Assembly: GCA_003583745.1 (NCBI GenBank)
Contig: QXPY01000019.1
Span: 1 to 48,102 of the forward strand
Direction of reading: 5' to 3'
DNA length: 48,102 nucleotides
Origin: Rhodocyclales bacterium GT-UBC
GTDB taxonomy: Bacteria > Pseudomonadota > Gammaproteobacteria > Burkholderiales > Rhodocyclaceae
The notes beneath the pieces are model-generated. The model was not told the DNA's origin. It searched no databases and saw only the letters and a program-made list of their open reading frames with translations. The position numbers and the translations under genes are program-made. How positions within the stretch are numbered: position 1 is the first letter of the stretch; the number at the start of each line of letters is the position of its first letter. This document shows, piece after piece, positions 1 through 9,000 of this stretch.

Positions 1-22
1 CGGCAGCGCTGAAGAGGGCCGC

Positions 23-50
23 ATTATATAGACTACAAATCCCCTGTCAA
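23..50 (-). promoter_or_regulatory. Strong sigma-70 promoter reading out of the window
   Basis: On the minus strand a perfect -35 TTGACA (45-50) is followed after 16 bases by a perfect -10 TATAAT (23-28). The discriminator that follows is GC-rich (GCGGCCC), as in stringently controlled rRNA, tRNA and ribosomal-protein promoters. It lies just past the argD stop and points toward position 1, so its gene is outside the window. A ribosomal gene is a guess only. Confidence 0.75.
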
Positions 51-80
51 CTGCCCTCTCCAAATTTATTTGAATCTCGC

Positions 81-1262
81 TTAGCGGGCCAGCAAACCGT
101 CCAATAGAGAACACATCTGATCGATCTCGTCATTCGTCACGGTCAGTGACGGCATGAAGCGCAGCAGGTTCGCGCGCGGTGCATTAAGCAACAGCCCGTT
201 CGGGGAGAGTGCTAACGCCTTGGCCACGATTTGCGGGGCACGCTCGTCATCAAGAATCAAAGCGCGCAACATTCCCGAGCCTCGTTCGCCCTTCAGTTGA
301 TGTTTTTCCACCAACTTGATCAGGCTGGCCGAAAGATATTTTCCGGTTGCCTCGACTTGATCGAGAAATCCCGGAGCCAGCAAACGTTTGATGACAGCAA
401 CGCCGACTGCGGTCATCAGCGGATTGCCGTTATACGTCCCGCCTTGGTCGCCAGCTTCGAAACAGCAGACTTCTTCGCGCGCCAACAAGGCTGAAAGCGG
501 AACCCCACCGCCGATACCTTTGCCCAGCGTCATGATGTCCGGCTCGATCCCGGCATGCTGATAAGCGAACAGCTTCCCGGTCCGGCCCATACCCGATTGA
601 ACCTCATCCACAATCAACAGCATGCCATTTGCCCGGGTGAGTTCGCGCAGAGCCTTCAGGAATTCGGGGGCTGCCGGAATTACACCGCCCTCCCCCTGGA
701 CCGGTTCAAGCATCACTGCAACCGTATCCGGACCGATCAATGCCTCGACTGAAGCGATATCGTTATAGATCGCCTTCGGGAAACCTGGGACTTGCGGTGC
801 ATATAAGGTATCCCAGCCAGCCTTGCCCGATGCCGACATGGTGGCAAGCGTACGACCATGGAAGGAATGATCGAAGGTAATGATCTGGTGCGCACCTTTT
901 TTATTGATCCGTCCCCACTTGCGGGCCAGTTTGATGGCGCCCTCGTTGGCTTCGGCGCCAGTATTGGCAAAGAAGACCCGATCAAAGCAAGAATGACCGG
1001 TCAGCAAGCCGGCCAACTCGACCATCGGCGCGTTGTAAAACGCCGGGCTCGGATTGATCAGCGTTGTAGCCTGAGCGCTCAGGGCGGCGGCGATTTCCGG
1101 CGGGCAATGCCCGAGGCAGTTGACGGCCCAGCCCTGGATGAAGTCAAGATAGGCCTTGCCGTTGTGGTCGTACAACCATGAACCCTCACCGCGCTCGAAA
1201 ACCAAGTCCGGACGGTTGGTGATATACATCAGCGAATCGGTGTTGGCAGCGTGGTATTGCAT
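81..1262 (-). CDS. argD: Acetylornithine aminotransferase
   Basis: A 393-residue class III PLP-dependent aminotransferase, the usual length for ArgD. It transfers an amino group between glutamate and N-acetylglutamate semialdehyde in cytoplasmic arginine synthesis, and may also act on succinyldiaminopimelate. Visible marks are the NTGAEANE phosphate-binding stretch (about residues 100-107), the VDEVQSG segment with the cofactor Asp (about 218-224) and the PLP lysine in TLGKG (K248). Translation starts at ATG 1262 behind a GGAAAG-like ribosome site. The gene follows an AraC regulator in the same direction across a 162-bp gap and is probably transcribed separately. It is a housekeeping gene marking the edge of the catabolic region. 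A related 4-aminobutyrate or succinylornithine transaminase is possible but less likely. Confidence 0.9.
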   Translation of the reverse strand: MQYHAANTDSLMYITNRPDLVFERGEGSWLYDHNGKAYLDFIQGWAVNCLGHCPPEIAAALSAQATTLINPSPAFYNAPMVELAGLLTGHSCFDRVFFANTGAEANEGAIKLARKWGRINKKGAHQIITFDHSFHGRTLATMSASGKAGWDTLYAPQVPGFPKAIYNDIASVEALIGPDTVAVMLEPVQGEGGVIPAAPEFLKALRELTRANGMLLIVDEVQSGMGRTGKLFAYQHAGIEPDIMTLGKGIGGGVPLSALLAREEVCCFEAGDQGGTYNGNPLMTAVGVAVIKRLLAPGFLDQVEATGKYLSASLIKLVEKHQLKGERGSGMLRALILDDERAPQIVAKALALSPNGLLLNAPRANLLRFMPSLTVTNDEIDQMCSLLDGLLAR

Positions 1263-1424
1263 CGTCGGCTTTCCGTATTGAGGGATGAAAAAGGTAAGGG
1301 CGTAATGTTACCGAATTACGCTGGGCAGCGCGGCCATGGCTGCGCTATCGAACGCCACGACGCTCTCCCCTTCCCTGCCCTGCAACGACTACGCGGCTCC
1401 TCACTGACGCTAGCCCGCCCGGCA
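1263..1424. promoter_or_regulatory. argD upstream region with two inverted repeats
   Basis: This gap should hold the argD promoter. It contains a perfect inverted repeat CGTAAT (1301-1306) / ATTACG (1315-1320) and a 20-bp palindrome with a single mismatched pair (1327-1346). The first could be an operator, the second a terminator-like hairpin for the AraC gene upstream. No T-run follows it. I assign no regulator. Confidence 0.3.
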
Positions 1425-2399
1425 TCAATGGACCGCGACTTTGCTCCGGCTTTTCCACTCGCGCGGCGACTGCCCGTAGCGTTTGCGGAACGCCTTGCTG
1501 AAGGCCTGCAGGTTACCGAAGCCGCAATCGATCGCGGCCCGCGAGATGGTCTGCTGATCCAGCGAGGGATCGCGCAGGAGTTGCAGGACGCGCTCGAAGC
1601 GTGCATCGGCAATCGCGGTAGCCGGCGAACTGTGGTTTTCCTGGAAGAGCAGGTAAAGCGAACGTTTCGACATGTGCAGCTTGTTGGCCAGGAAATCGGG
1701 CGACAGCTCATGATCGAGCACATGCTGGCGAATCAGGTGCATGGCTGACATGAACTTCTGCTGATCCCGGCTTTTCGTTCCGGATAGCGCCATGGCACAA
1801 CGCGCCAGCGCGGCAGCGATCATTTCGTTCACCGAAGCGATAACGGTCTCGCAATCATTCACCTGGCTGACATCGGCTTTCTGGATCAAGGTCACCAGAG
1901 AGGCCAGCGAGGCATCGAAAGCCAGACCGGACAAGGGGCGCCCCGTCATCCCCTCGCTCATCTTCAACCAACCGGAGAGCTTGGCGTAAGGCAGGCTCAT
2001 GACCAGGAATTCGGCATTGTCCGGCACATCGACCCGATACGGACGCGCCGTATCGCAAATGCTGAGCAGTCCCGGCGTCAAGGTGACCCGACGGCGATCC
2101 TGCTCGATATGCAATTGGCCGTTGAGCGCCCACATCAATTTGGCGTAGTCGGCATGGCCGCGCGAAACACAGCCCAGGGTCCGCTCGACGCTATGTTTCT
2201 GGGTCGAGATCAGGGACAGGGATACATCATGCACGGTCAGGCGGCGGACATCGGCCCGAAAAGCGTGGGCGGCGATGTCGTCAACCTGGATGTTCGGAAA
2301 GGCAACATCGAGAAAGCCCTGCCAGGCCTCGCTCGTGGCAAAGCAATCAACCGCCCGCGACGCCTCGCGTCGGACCAGTTGCGTCTCAGAAGCATGCAT
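1425..2399 (-). CDS. AraC-family transcriptional regulator (alcohol-oxidation operon)
   Basis: About 324 residues. The C-terminal third carries two helix-turn-helix motifs of the AraC/XylS family and ends with the typical FSKAFRKRYGQSPREWK signature. The N-terminal part resembles the AraC-binding-like (cupin) domain of aromatic and alkanol activators. Two ATGs lie close together. I choose the one at 2399 because GGAGG (2408-2412) is 8 bases from it, while the ATG at 2405 sits almost on the ribosome site. The gene is last in the run PQQ alcohol dehydrogenase, outer-membrane protein, aldehyde dehydrogenase, regulator, 98 bp after the dehydrogenase. Its likely job is to activate that operon, whose promoter carries a TTGCCAGAAT element at 7128-7140. 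Ligand unknown. Confidence 0.8.
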   Translation of the reverse strand: MHASETQLVRREASRAVDCFATSEAWQGFLDVAFPNIQVDDIAAHAFRADVRRLTVHDVSLSLISTQKHSVERTLGCVSRGHADYAKLMWALNGQLHIEQDRRRVTLTPGLLSICDTARPYRVDVPDNAEFLVMSLPYAKLSGWLKMSEGMTGRPLSGLAFDASLASLVTLIQKADVSQVNDCETVIASVNEMIAAALARCAMALSGTKSRDQQKFMSAMHLIRQHVLDHELSPDFLANKLHMSKRSLYLLFQENHSSPATAIADARFERVLQLLRDPSLDQQTISRAAIDCGFGNLQAFSKAFRKRYGQSPREWKSRSKVAVH

Positions 2400-2497
2400 C
2401 GTCATCTCCTCCGCGGGCCGGCTTGGGGCCCGAATGATTGTTGTGCGCGAAAGCCGCCGATTCGGCAACTGCGGCAATCCACCCCGCAGCGATCCGG

Positions 2498-3937
2498 CTA
2501 GGCTTTCATCATTTTGATCGTCTGAATCGAGGTGAACTCCGCCAGGCCGTGCCGGCCGAACTCGACGCCGAGCCCGGACTGCTTGATCCCGCCAAACGGC
2601 GCGTCCGGTTGCACGGCACCGTGCTCATTGACCCACACCGTACCGCACTCGAGGCGTAAAGCCAGCGCAGCGGCGCGATCCAGGTCACGGGTCCAGATAG
2701 ACCCGCCCAAACCGTTCGAGTTCCGGTTGGCGCGCACCACCACTTCGTCGACATCGACATACCTGATCACCGGCAGGATCGGCCCAAACTGCTCCTCGTC
2801 GACCAACTGGCTGCCTTCGTCCAACCCGGCCACAATGGTCGGTGCGTAGAAATAGCCGGACCCCGGCAGCCGCTCGCCGCCGCACAGGAACTGCCCGCCC
2901 TGGCGACGGGCGGCCTCGGCAATCGCCTCCACCTTCTCCAGTTGCATCCGGTTCTGGATCGGCCCCAGCTGGCAGGCCGGATCGAGGCCGTCGCCCACCT
3001 TGACCGCCTGGGCCAGGGCAAGCAGTTCGGCGCACAAGGCTTCGTAGATGCTTTCATGCACATAGAGCCGCTTCAGGCAGGCACAGGTCTGGCCATTGTT
3101 ATGGAAGGCTGCAGCAAATAGCTTCGGGGCCACGGCCTTGACCTCGACGTCGGGCAACACGATGCCGGCATCGTTGCCGCCCAGTTCTAGGGTCAGCCGC
3201 TTCAGGGTAGCGGCGGCATTGCCCATGATCTTGCGGCCGGTCGCCGTCGAGCCGGTAAAAACGATCTTGTCGATACCGGGATGGATCGTCATCGCCGGAC
3301 CAACCTCGGAACCGGCCGCCCCCATCACCAGATTGAGCACGCCCGGTGGCAGCACGGCATTGGCCAGTTCGACGAAGCGCGCCGTCGTCACCGGCGTCAG
3401 CTCGGAGGGTTTGAGCACCACGGTATTGCCTGCCCGCAAGGCCGGCATGATGTGCCAGATGGCGATCATCAGCGGCCAGTTCCAGGGCGTGATCGAAGCA
3501 ACCACGCCAAGCGGCTTGCGGTGCACCTCGACCCGTGCTTCGGCATTATCCTGGATCACCTCGACCGGCAGATCAAGCTGGCTGGTGACCTGGGTCCAGG
3601 CGATGGCGCCGCCGACCTCCATGCCAGCACCGACATGGTTGAGCCCGTCCACAGGCTTGCCCGTCTCCAGCGTCACCAAACGCATCAGTTCCGGCATGTT
3701 GGCCTGCAAGACCTCGGCCAAAACGCCGATCAGGCGACTGCGCTCCGTATCGGACCGCGCCGCCCAAGCCGGGAAGGCCGCCCGCGCCGCCGCGACGGCC
3801 GCCTCGACATGGCTGGCGTCACCGGCAGCGGCGCGGGCAAAGGGCGCTGCCGTAGCGGGATTGATGACCTCGAAGCTGGTCGCCGCCAGCACCGGCTGAC
3901 CAGCGATAAGCATGGGATAAATCGGAAGTTCTGACAT
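2498..3937 (-). CDS. NAD(P)-dependent aldehyde dehydrogenase, copy 1
   Basis: A 479-residue member of the ALDH superfamily that oxidises an aldehyde to its acid in the cytoplasm. Visible elements are TPWNWP in the cofactor fold, FTGS, the general-base Glu in LTLELGG, and the catalytic Cys in NNGQTCACLKR. The start is ATG 3937 behind AGGAA; a longer reading frame exists but its extra N-terminus does not look like protein. It is encoded with a PQQ alcohol dehydrogenase and an outer-membrane protein, so it probably finishes the oxidation of an alcohol to an acid. It is very similar over its whole length to the dehydrogenase at 30839-32269, with the same TCACLKR and DAPFGGIKQSG stretches. Arylacetaldehydes are plausible substrates by context. 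Confidence 0.85.
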   Translation of the reverse strand: MSELPIYPMLIAGQPVLAATSFEVINPATAAPFARAAAGDASHVEAAVAAARAAFPAWAARSDTERSRLIGVLAEVLQANMPELMRLVTLETGKPVDGLNHVGAGMEVGGAIAWTQVTSQLDLPVEVIQDNAEARVEVHRKPLGVVASITPWNWPLMIAIWHIMPALRAGNTVVLKPSELTPVTTARFVELANAVLPPGVLNLVMGAAGSEVGPAMTIHPGIDKIVFTGSTATGRKIMGNAAATLKRLTLELGGNDAGIVLPDVEVKAVAPKLFAAAFHNNGQTCACLKRLYVHESIYEALCAELLALAQAVKVGDGLDPACQLGPIQNRMQLEKVEAIAEAARRQGGQFLCGGERLPGSGYFYAPTIVAGLDEGSQLVDEEQFGPILPVIRYVDVDEVVVRANRNSNGLGGSIWTRDLDRAAALALRLECGTVWVNEHGAVQPDAPFGGIKQSGLGVEFGRHGLAEFTSIQTIKMMKA

Positions 3938-4020
3938 GGTGTTCCTGCTTGAAAAGAACGGGCGCGGCCCTGGCCGCGCCACACGGCATGGCGGCGGCCC
4001 CTTGGACGCACCACCCCTTA

Positions 4021-4872
4021 TTAGTAGACGAACAACAATTGCGCCGCCAACGTGGTCGTCTTCGGCCCGTTCTCGACATTGATATCCTGCGCCGCCTGCA
4101 GTTGCACCCGCCAACTCTTGTCGAGGAACATCGCCCCGGTCAGCAGGACGGCGTTGTCGTTCATCGCCTTGGCAACCTGGTTACCGTTCAAGGTCTCCTT
4201 GGCCCCCACGGCGTGCCGGTAGGAAATCGCCACGTGCGCCGTATCCGAGAGGTGGTAGCGCAGGTGGGCAAAGCCGCGGAACATCGGGTCGCGCTTGGCG
4301 CCCGTCTTGCGGTCATCGTCGTAGAACTCGACCTGCGGAATCAGGTCGAGCGACCACTTCGGTGCAAAGCGCTTGATGTAACCGGCCGCCAGTTCGACCT
4401 TCCAGCGATTGTCGCTGACCGCAAAGCCCTTGTTCTTGTCGTCGCCGGTTGGCGCCGTGACGAACACCGACCAGCCGAGATGCTCGCCATTGGCCAGATC
4501 GGCCTTGGTCCACAAGGTGCCGCCGAAGATCACGTCACCCAGACCGGAGGTCTTGCTGTTGGTCAGATCCAGCTTCTGACTGCCGAACGGCACGACGATC
4601 TGGGGATCGACGAGGTAATCGCCCCACTTGGTGAAATGCACGAAACGGGCGATGCCGATATCCGCCTTGAGGCCGATGTCGGAGGCGACCTTGTTACCGC
4701 CCTGGTAGAGATTGTCGGCGGTGACATGGTTGTAATAGAGCAGGGCCAGGTCGGTGCCGGCCGGCAAGCCGGTGTAATCGCCCGGATCGGGCGCCGTCGC
4801 GGCCAGGGCGGAGACGGAAGCCAGGCCGAAGCAGCCGAGCAGGACGGAATTCTTCAATGTGCGTTGCATCAT
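4021..4872 (-). CDS. Outer-membrane protein of the phenol meta-pathway (SphA/MetA) family
   Basis: 283 residues with an N-terminal signal peptide ending near SALA and many alternating amphipathic strands ending in an aromatic residue (LLFVY), as expected for an outer-membrane beta barrel. The sequence fits the Phenol_MetA_deg family (PF13557, COG4313), whose members sit in aromatic and alcohol degradation operons and are thought to help hydrophobic substrates cross the outer membrane. The start is ATG 4872 with AGGGG 7 bases upstream; an ATG follows immediately at 4869. It lies 28 bp after the PQQ dehydrogenase stop and 83 bp before the aldehyde dehydrogenase start, in one operon. The family is clear; the transported compound is not. 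Confidence 0.75.
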   Translation of the reverse strand: MMQRTLKNSVLLGCFGLASVSALAATAPDPGDYTGLPAGTDLALLYYNHVTADNLYQGGNKVASDIGLKADIGIARFVHFTKWGDYLVDPQIVVPFGSQKLDLTNSKTSGLGDVIFGGTLWTKADLANGEHLGWSVFVTAPTGDDKNKGFAVSDNRWKVELAAGYIKRFAPKWSLDLIPQVEFYDDDRKTGAKRDPMFRGFAHLRYHLSDTAHVAISYRHAVGAKETLNGNQVAKAMNDNAVLLTGAMFLDKSWRVQLQAAQDINVENGPKTTTLAAQLLFVY

Positions 4873-4900
4873 GGTTTACCCCTTGCTGGATAAATATCGG

Positions 4901-7036
4901 TTATTGGGCCTGGGTGGCCAGGCGTAGATCATTGGTGCGCTTGATCACGTACTGGTGGAGCAACTCCATATCCGCTGGTTTGAGGATGTTGGAGAAATTG
5001 GGCATGCCGCGATTGATCCGGCCGCCGCTGAGGATGCCCTTGAAGTTCTCGTGCTTTTCCTTGGACAGGTAACGCAGATCGGGGACGACGCCGCCGCTCA
5101 GCGCATTGAGCCCGTGGCAGGAACCGCACAAGCCGTTGAACATCGTGCGTACGCCCTTCAACTGCTCCTCCGTCGCGGTCAGCGGCGGCGTTACCGGGAT
5201 CTCGCGCAACACCGGCTTGGCCGGCGGAATCCGCCCCTGCCCGTCGAGCTTGAAGACCACCACGCTCGACTCCGGCTTGACCTGGGCGCTGAGCGACATC
5301 GGGCCGGTGATGTGAGTGAAGGCCCCGCCCCAACCGACCATGAAGGCGACGTACTGCTCGCCGTGCACCGTGTAGGTGATCGGCGCCGCCATCACGCCGG
5401 AATTGAGCTTGCGGACCCACAACTCCTTGCCGCTATCCGCCGCGTAGGCAATCACCCGGCCGTCAGCCGTCCCCTGGAAAAGCAGGTTGCCGGCCGTGCT
5501 CAGCGTACCGCCGTTCCAGGCCGACTTGAACTCCTTCGACCAGACCGCCTTCTGCTGCGCCGGATCCCAGGCCAGCAGACGGCCTTTCCACATGTCGCGG
5601 ATGGCCGCCTCGATCTTTGGATCTTCCGGCAAATCCGGCACCTCAAGCCCGAGATTGACCACCGACTTGTTCGGAATGAACAAGGCTTCCTTCTGCGGCT
5701 CCAGCCCGGCGACGCTCTCCTGGGCGGGGATGTAGACCAGGCCGGTCTTCGGGTTGAAGGACATCGGGTGCCAGTTGTGGCCGCCCAGGAAGCTCGGACT
5801 GACCAGCTTGGTCCCGTCGCCCGCCAGGTAATCGCCTTCCTTGGTCAGTACCGGCCGGCCGGTCGCCATGTCGACATGCGTCGCCCAATTGGCCGGGACA
5901 TACTTTTCGGCCGACAGCAACTCGCCGGTCTGGCGATCGAGCACATAGAAGAAACCGTTTTTCGGTGCCTGCATCAACACCTTGCGCACCACGCCCTTGA
6001 GCTTGATGTCGGCCAGGATCATGTGCTGGGTCGCGGTGTAATCCCACTTGTCGGCCGGCGTCGTCTGGTAGTGCCAGTTGTATTCGCCGTTATCCGGATT
6101 GATCGAGACGATGGACGACAGGAACAGGTTGTCCCCCTTGCCTTCGCTACGGAAGGTGTAATTCCACGGCGAACCGTTGCCGACGCCGACGTAGAGCTGG
6201 TTCAGCTCGGGATCGTAGGACATCGAGTCCCACACCGTGCCGCCGCCGCCCCACTTGACCCAGTTGTTGCCGTACCAGGTCTTGAGCGCGATTTCCATGG
6301 CGCGCGACTCCGGCGGCTGGGCGGGGTCGCCCGGCACGGTGTAGAAGCGCCAGGCCTCCTTGCCGGTTTCGGCATCGTAGGCCGTCAGGTAGCCGCGTAC
6401 GCCGAACTCGGCACCACCGTTGCCGATCAGGACCTTGCCCTTGACGATGCGCGGTGCGCCGGTGACGGTGTAACTTTTCTTGTGGTCGATGATGGTATCG
6501 ACCGACCAGATTTCCTTGCCGGTCGACGCATTGAGCGCCACCAGGCGGCCGTCGAAGGTGCCGACATAGACGCGCCCTTTCCAGACGGCAACGCCGCGAT
6601 TGACCGTATCGCAGCAGCCCTGCCCGAGCACCTCCGGTTTGACCTTGGGATCGTACTTCCAGAGCAGTTTCCCGCTGCGGGCGTCGAGCGCGTAGACGAT
6701 GCTCCACGGCCCGGTCGTGTACATCACGCCATCGACGACGATCGGCGTCGCCTCGACACCGCGATCGATATCGAGCTTGTAGGTCCAGGCCACGCCCAAG
6801 CGATCGACATTCTGGTCGTTGACTTGATTTAGCGGACTGAAACGCTGCTCGTCGTAGGTCCGGCCATGCGCCATCCAGTTACCCGGCTCGCGGTCGGCCT
6901 GGATGATGCGCTGCGCATCGACGTTGGCCGCCACTTTGCTCGCACCGCCTGCCCAAGCCGGCGCGGCAAAACTGCTGACCAGCGCGATGGCGAGCACACC
7001 GGCTGCCAGACGCCTGTTTACATTTGATTTAACCAC
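4901..7036 (-). CDS. PQQ-dependent quinohemoprotein alcohol dehydrogenase
   Basis: 711 residues from a GTG start at 7036, chosen because AGAGGAG lies just upstream and a good signal peptide (cleaved after APAWA) follows. The body is an eight-bladed PQQ propeller with the hallmark vicinal disulfide Cys-Cys in GQGCCDT (residues 141-142). The catalytic Asp lies in KWDYTATQ; the second Asp two residues later that marks lanthanide-dependent enzymes is a Thr here, so calcium is the likely metal. A C-terminal cytochrome c domain has heme site CGSCH (637-641) and a probable Met ligand in GMPNF. This is a type II soluble periplasmic enzyme passing electrons from PQQ to heme. It heads an operon with an outer-membrane protein and an aldehyde dehydrogenase. 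Arylethanols are plausible substrates. No pqq synthesis genes are in the window. Confidence 0.9.
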   Translation of the reverse strand: MVKSNVNRRLAAGVLAIALVSSFAAPAWAGGASKVAANVDAQRIIQADREPGNWMAHGRTYDEQRFSPLNQVNDQNVDRLGVAWTYKLDIDRGVEATPIVVDGVMYTTGPWSIVYALDARSGKLLWKYDPKVKPEVLGQGCCDTVNRGVAVWKGRVYVGTFDGRLVALNASTGKEIWSVDTIIDHKKSYTVTGAPRIVKGKVLIGNGGAEFGVRGYLTAYDAETGKEAWRFYTVPGDPAQPPESRAMEIALKTWYGNNWVKWGGGGTVWDSMSYDPELNQLYVGVGNGSPWNYTFRSEGKGDNLFLSSIVSINPDNGEYNWHYQTTPADKWDYTATQHMILADIKLKGVVRKVLMQAPKNGFFYVLDRQTGELLSAEKYVPANWATHVDMATGRPVLTKEGDYLAGDGTKLVSPSFLGGHNWHPMSFNPKTGLVYIPAQESVAGLEPQKEALFIPNKSVVNLGLEVPDLPEDPKIEAAIRDMWKGRLLAWDPAQQKAVWSKEFKSAWNGGTLSTAGNLLFQGTADGRVIAYAADSGKELWVRKLNSGVMAAPITYTVHGEQYVAFMVGWGGAFTHITGPMSLSAQVKPESSVVVFKLDGQGRIPPAKPVLREIPVTPPLTATEEQLKGVRTMFNGLCGSCHGLNALSGGVVPDLRYLSKEKHENFKGILSGGRINRGMPNFSNILKPADMELLHQYVIKRTNDLRLATQAQ

Positions 7037-7346
7037 GTTGTCTCCTCTGTTTTTTTGATGACCGACCGGCAAATCGCCCCGTATCAGCCCGGCTTTATTC
7101 TGATATGTGCAATCGATTCCATTCGCTGCAATTCTGGCAAAAAAGCATGTCCATCCTTGCAAACTCGCAAGGGCTGACCAGGCCAGATGGAACATCGATC
7201 AGCGGCGAATCGACGCGATCAATCGGGAGAGCACTGGAAGCACACGGGGAGCAAATCGGGAGAAATCGAGCCAGCAGAGGCCGGCCCACGCCGCGCTGTT
7301 CCAAGCGGCACCCGGCCGCTTGCCGGCCGGTCTGAAGCCATACCGC
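7037..7346 (-). promoter_or_regulatory. Promoter region of the PQQ dehydrogenase operon
   Basis: A 310-bp gap without a gene. Read on the minus strand it has a TTGCCAGAATTGC element (7128-7140) that resembles the AraC-type sites found before aauB and before dctP at 11333. ATTGCA recurs 19 bases further on, and a TATCAGAATAAAG stretch could hold the -10. A perfect hairpin CCTTGC/GCAAGG (7155-7172) lies upstream. Beyond about 7200 I see only GC-rich sequence downstream of the GlcG-like gene. Confidence 0.5.
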
Positions 7347-7769
7347 CTAGGTAGCGGCGACCAGCGCCGCTTCGGCAAAGGCCACATCCTGCGCCTCACT
7401 ACCGCCGGAGATGCCGATGGCGCCGACGACGACGCCTTCATGCAATACCGGCATGCCGCCGCCGAAGCCGACGAAGCGCGAGCGGTGCATCAAGCCATGG
7501 CGCAGCATCTCGCTGCCCTTGGCCACCCGGCCATCCCATTGCGCGGTAGGCCGACCGAAACTGACGGCGGTATAGGCTTTGTCGAGCGCAATATCGATCG
7601 AATGCAAGGGCGCGCCGGGATGGCGCTTGAACACGAGAGGCAGCCCGCCGCGATCGACCACGGCGACGCAAATCCGCACACCGGCCGCCGCCGCGGCCGC
7701 CAGGGCGCGCTCAGCCAGCGCATCGGCACTACCCAGACCGAGTGAAGCAATCATCTCGATATCCATCAT
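7347..7769 (-). CDS. GlcG/HbpS-family protein
   Basis: 140 residues of the GlcG/HbpS-like fold (PF03928). Typical features are AAGVRICVAVVDRGGLPLVF near residues 28-47, a central KAYTAVSFGRPT, and the glycine-rich FGGGMPVLHEGVVVGAIGISGG at the C-terminus. Some members bind heme; many sit beside dehydrogenases or glycolate genes with no proven function. The ATG at 7769 overlaps the stop of the MFS gene (ATGA), implying translational coupling. A second ATG at 7766 has better spacing from GGAGG (7773-7777) and may be the true start. No signal peptide is seen, so it should be cytoplasmic. It ends the MAPEG-MFS-GlcG operon. Confidence 0.7.
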   Translation of the reverse strand: MMDIEMIASLGLGSADALAERALAAAAAAGVRICVAVVDRGGLPLVFKRHPGAPLHSIDIALDKAYTAVSFGRPTAQWDGRVAKGSEMLRHGLMHRSRFVGFGGGMPVLHEGVVVGAIGISGGSEAQDVAFAEAALVAAT

Positions 7770-8998
7770 CGACCTCCGTGAGAATTTTCGACTTGCGTCA
7801 CCAAGCGGCGGCGCAAGCTGAACAGGTAAGCCACGAAGACCGACAAGATGCAGCCTTCCAGCAACAAGGTATGCCCCGCCCCCAGCCCGACCGCGACAAA
7901 ACCGGCGAGCAGGCCCCCGAGTGCGTCGAAGCCGAAGCGGGCCGAGGTGAAAAAGGAAACGATCCGGCCGCGCAACTGCTCCGGCGCAACGCTTTGCAGG
8001 ATCATGTTGATGCCGACATTGCAAACCGAGATGCCGAAGCCGAGGCCGACCATGCCCAACAAGGCCAGGGGCAGCGCACTGGCCGCAGCGAACAGCAGCA
8101 GCGACACGGCACTGATCGCCGTACCGGCCGCCACCGAGGTGATCAGTCCGGGAACCGAATGGCGCGTTGCCAGGAACAGGGTCGACGCGAAGGCGCCGCA
8201 GCCGGCGGCGCCCCACAACCAGCCCAGCGTCGTCGCATCGCCACCGAAGACATCGCGGGCAAACACCGGCAGCAGCACGGCGTAGGCCGATGCCGTCAGA
8301 TTCAGGGCGATCAGGGTCATGATCAGCATGCGCACCACCCAGGTCTGCCACGCGTACAGGACGCCTTCCTTGAAGACCTGCCCCATCGAACCGCTCGCCC
8401 GGGGCGGCGGCGTGCCGCGCACCACCAGCAAACCGCCGATCAGCGCCAGAAAGGAAAAGCCATTGAGCGCAAAGCAGAAGGCTTCCGAGGTCAGCCCCAG
8501 CAACAGGCCGGCCAGCGGCGGACCGATAAAGCGCCCGCTGTTGAACAGCATGGCATTGAGCGCCAGCGCATTCGGCAAATCTTCGCGACGGCCGACGAAA
8601 CTGCCGATCAGCGACTGGCGCAGCGGCGTGTCGAAACTGTTCAGTATCCCCAGCATCAGCGACATCAGCACGATGAATCCGGTGCCGATCAGATCGAACC
8701 AGGTCAGTGCCGCCAATACGAATGCCTGGATGGCGAGCAGCGACTGCACACCGATCAGGCATTTCTTCTTGTCCTGCTTGTCGATCCACGCCCCGGCCAA
8801 CGGCCCGACCAGCAACTGCGGGATCAAGGCGCAAAACGCCGTCACCCCGAGCAGGGCGGCCGAGCCGGTCAAGCGATAGACCAGCCAGGACAAGGCCACC
8901 TGCTGAATCCACGAACCGAGGATCGAGACGGCCTGGCCGGCAAAATAGATCCGGAAATTCCGGTGCGCCAAGGCGCGAATACCTAGGGGAACGTTCAT
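7766..8998 (-). CDS. MFS transporter (EntS/enterobactin-exporter-like)
   Basis: 410 residues with about 12 hydrophobic segments and no extra domain. The N-terminal LAHRNFRIYFAGQAVSILGSW is typical of the MFS_3 group that contains the enterobactin exporter EntS and many drug exporters. It is an inner-membrane secondary transporter, most likely an exporter, with unknown substrate. I start it at ATG 8998; a TTG further upstream would add ten residues that overlap the MAPEG stop. No strong ribosome site is visible, so coupling to the MAPEG gene ending at 9001 is likely. Its stop overlaps the GlcG-like start. A siderophore role has no support from the neighbours. Confidence 0.75.
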   Translation of the reverse strand: MNVPLGIRALAHRNFRIYFAGQAVSILGSWIQQVALSWLVYRLTGSAALLGVTAFCALIPQLLVGPLAGAWIDKQDKKKCLIGVQSLLAIQAFVLAALTWFDLIGTGFIVLMSLMLGILNSFDTPLRQSLIGSFVGRREDLPNALALNAMLFNSGRFIGPPLAGLLLGLTSEAFCFALNGFSFLALIGGLLVVRGTPPPRASGSMGQVFKEGVLYAWQTWVVRMLIMTLIALNLTASAYAVLLPVFARDVFGGDATTLGWLWGAAGCGAFASTLFLATRHSVPGLITSVAAGTAISAVSLLLFAAASALPLALLGMVGLGFGISVCNVGINMILQSVAPEQLRGRIVSFFTSARFGFDALGGLLAGFVAVGLGAGHTLLLEGCILSVFVAYLFSLRRRLVTQVENSHGGR

Positions 8999-9000
8999 CG

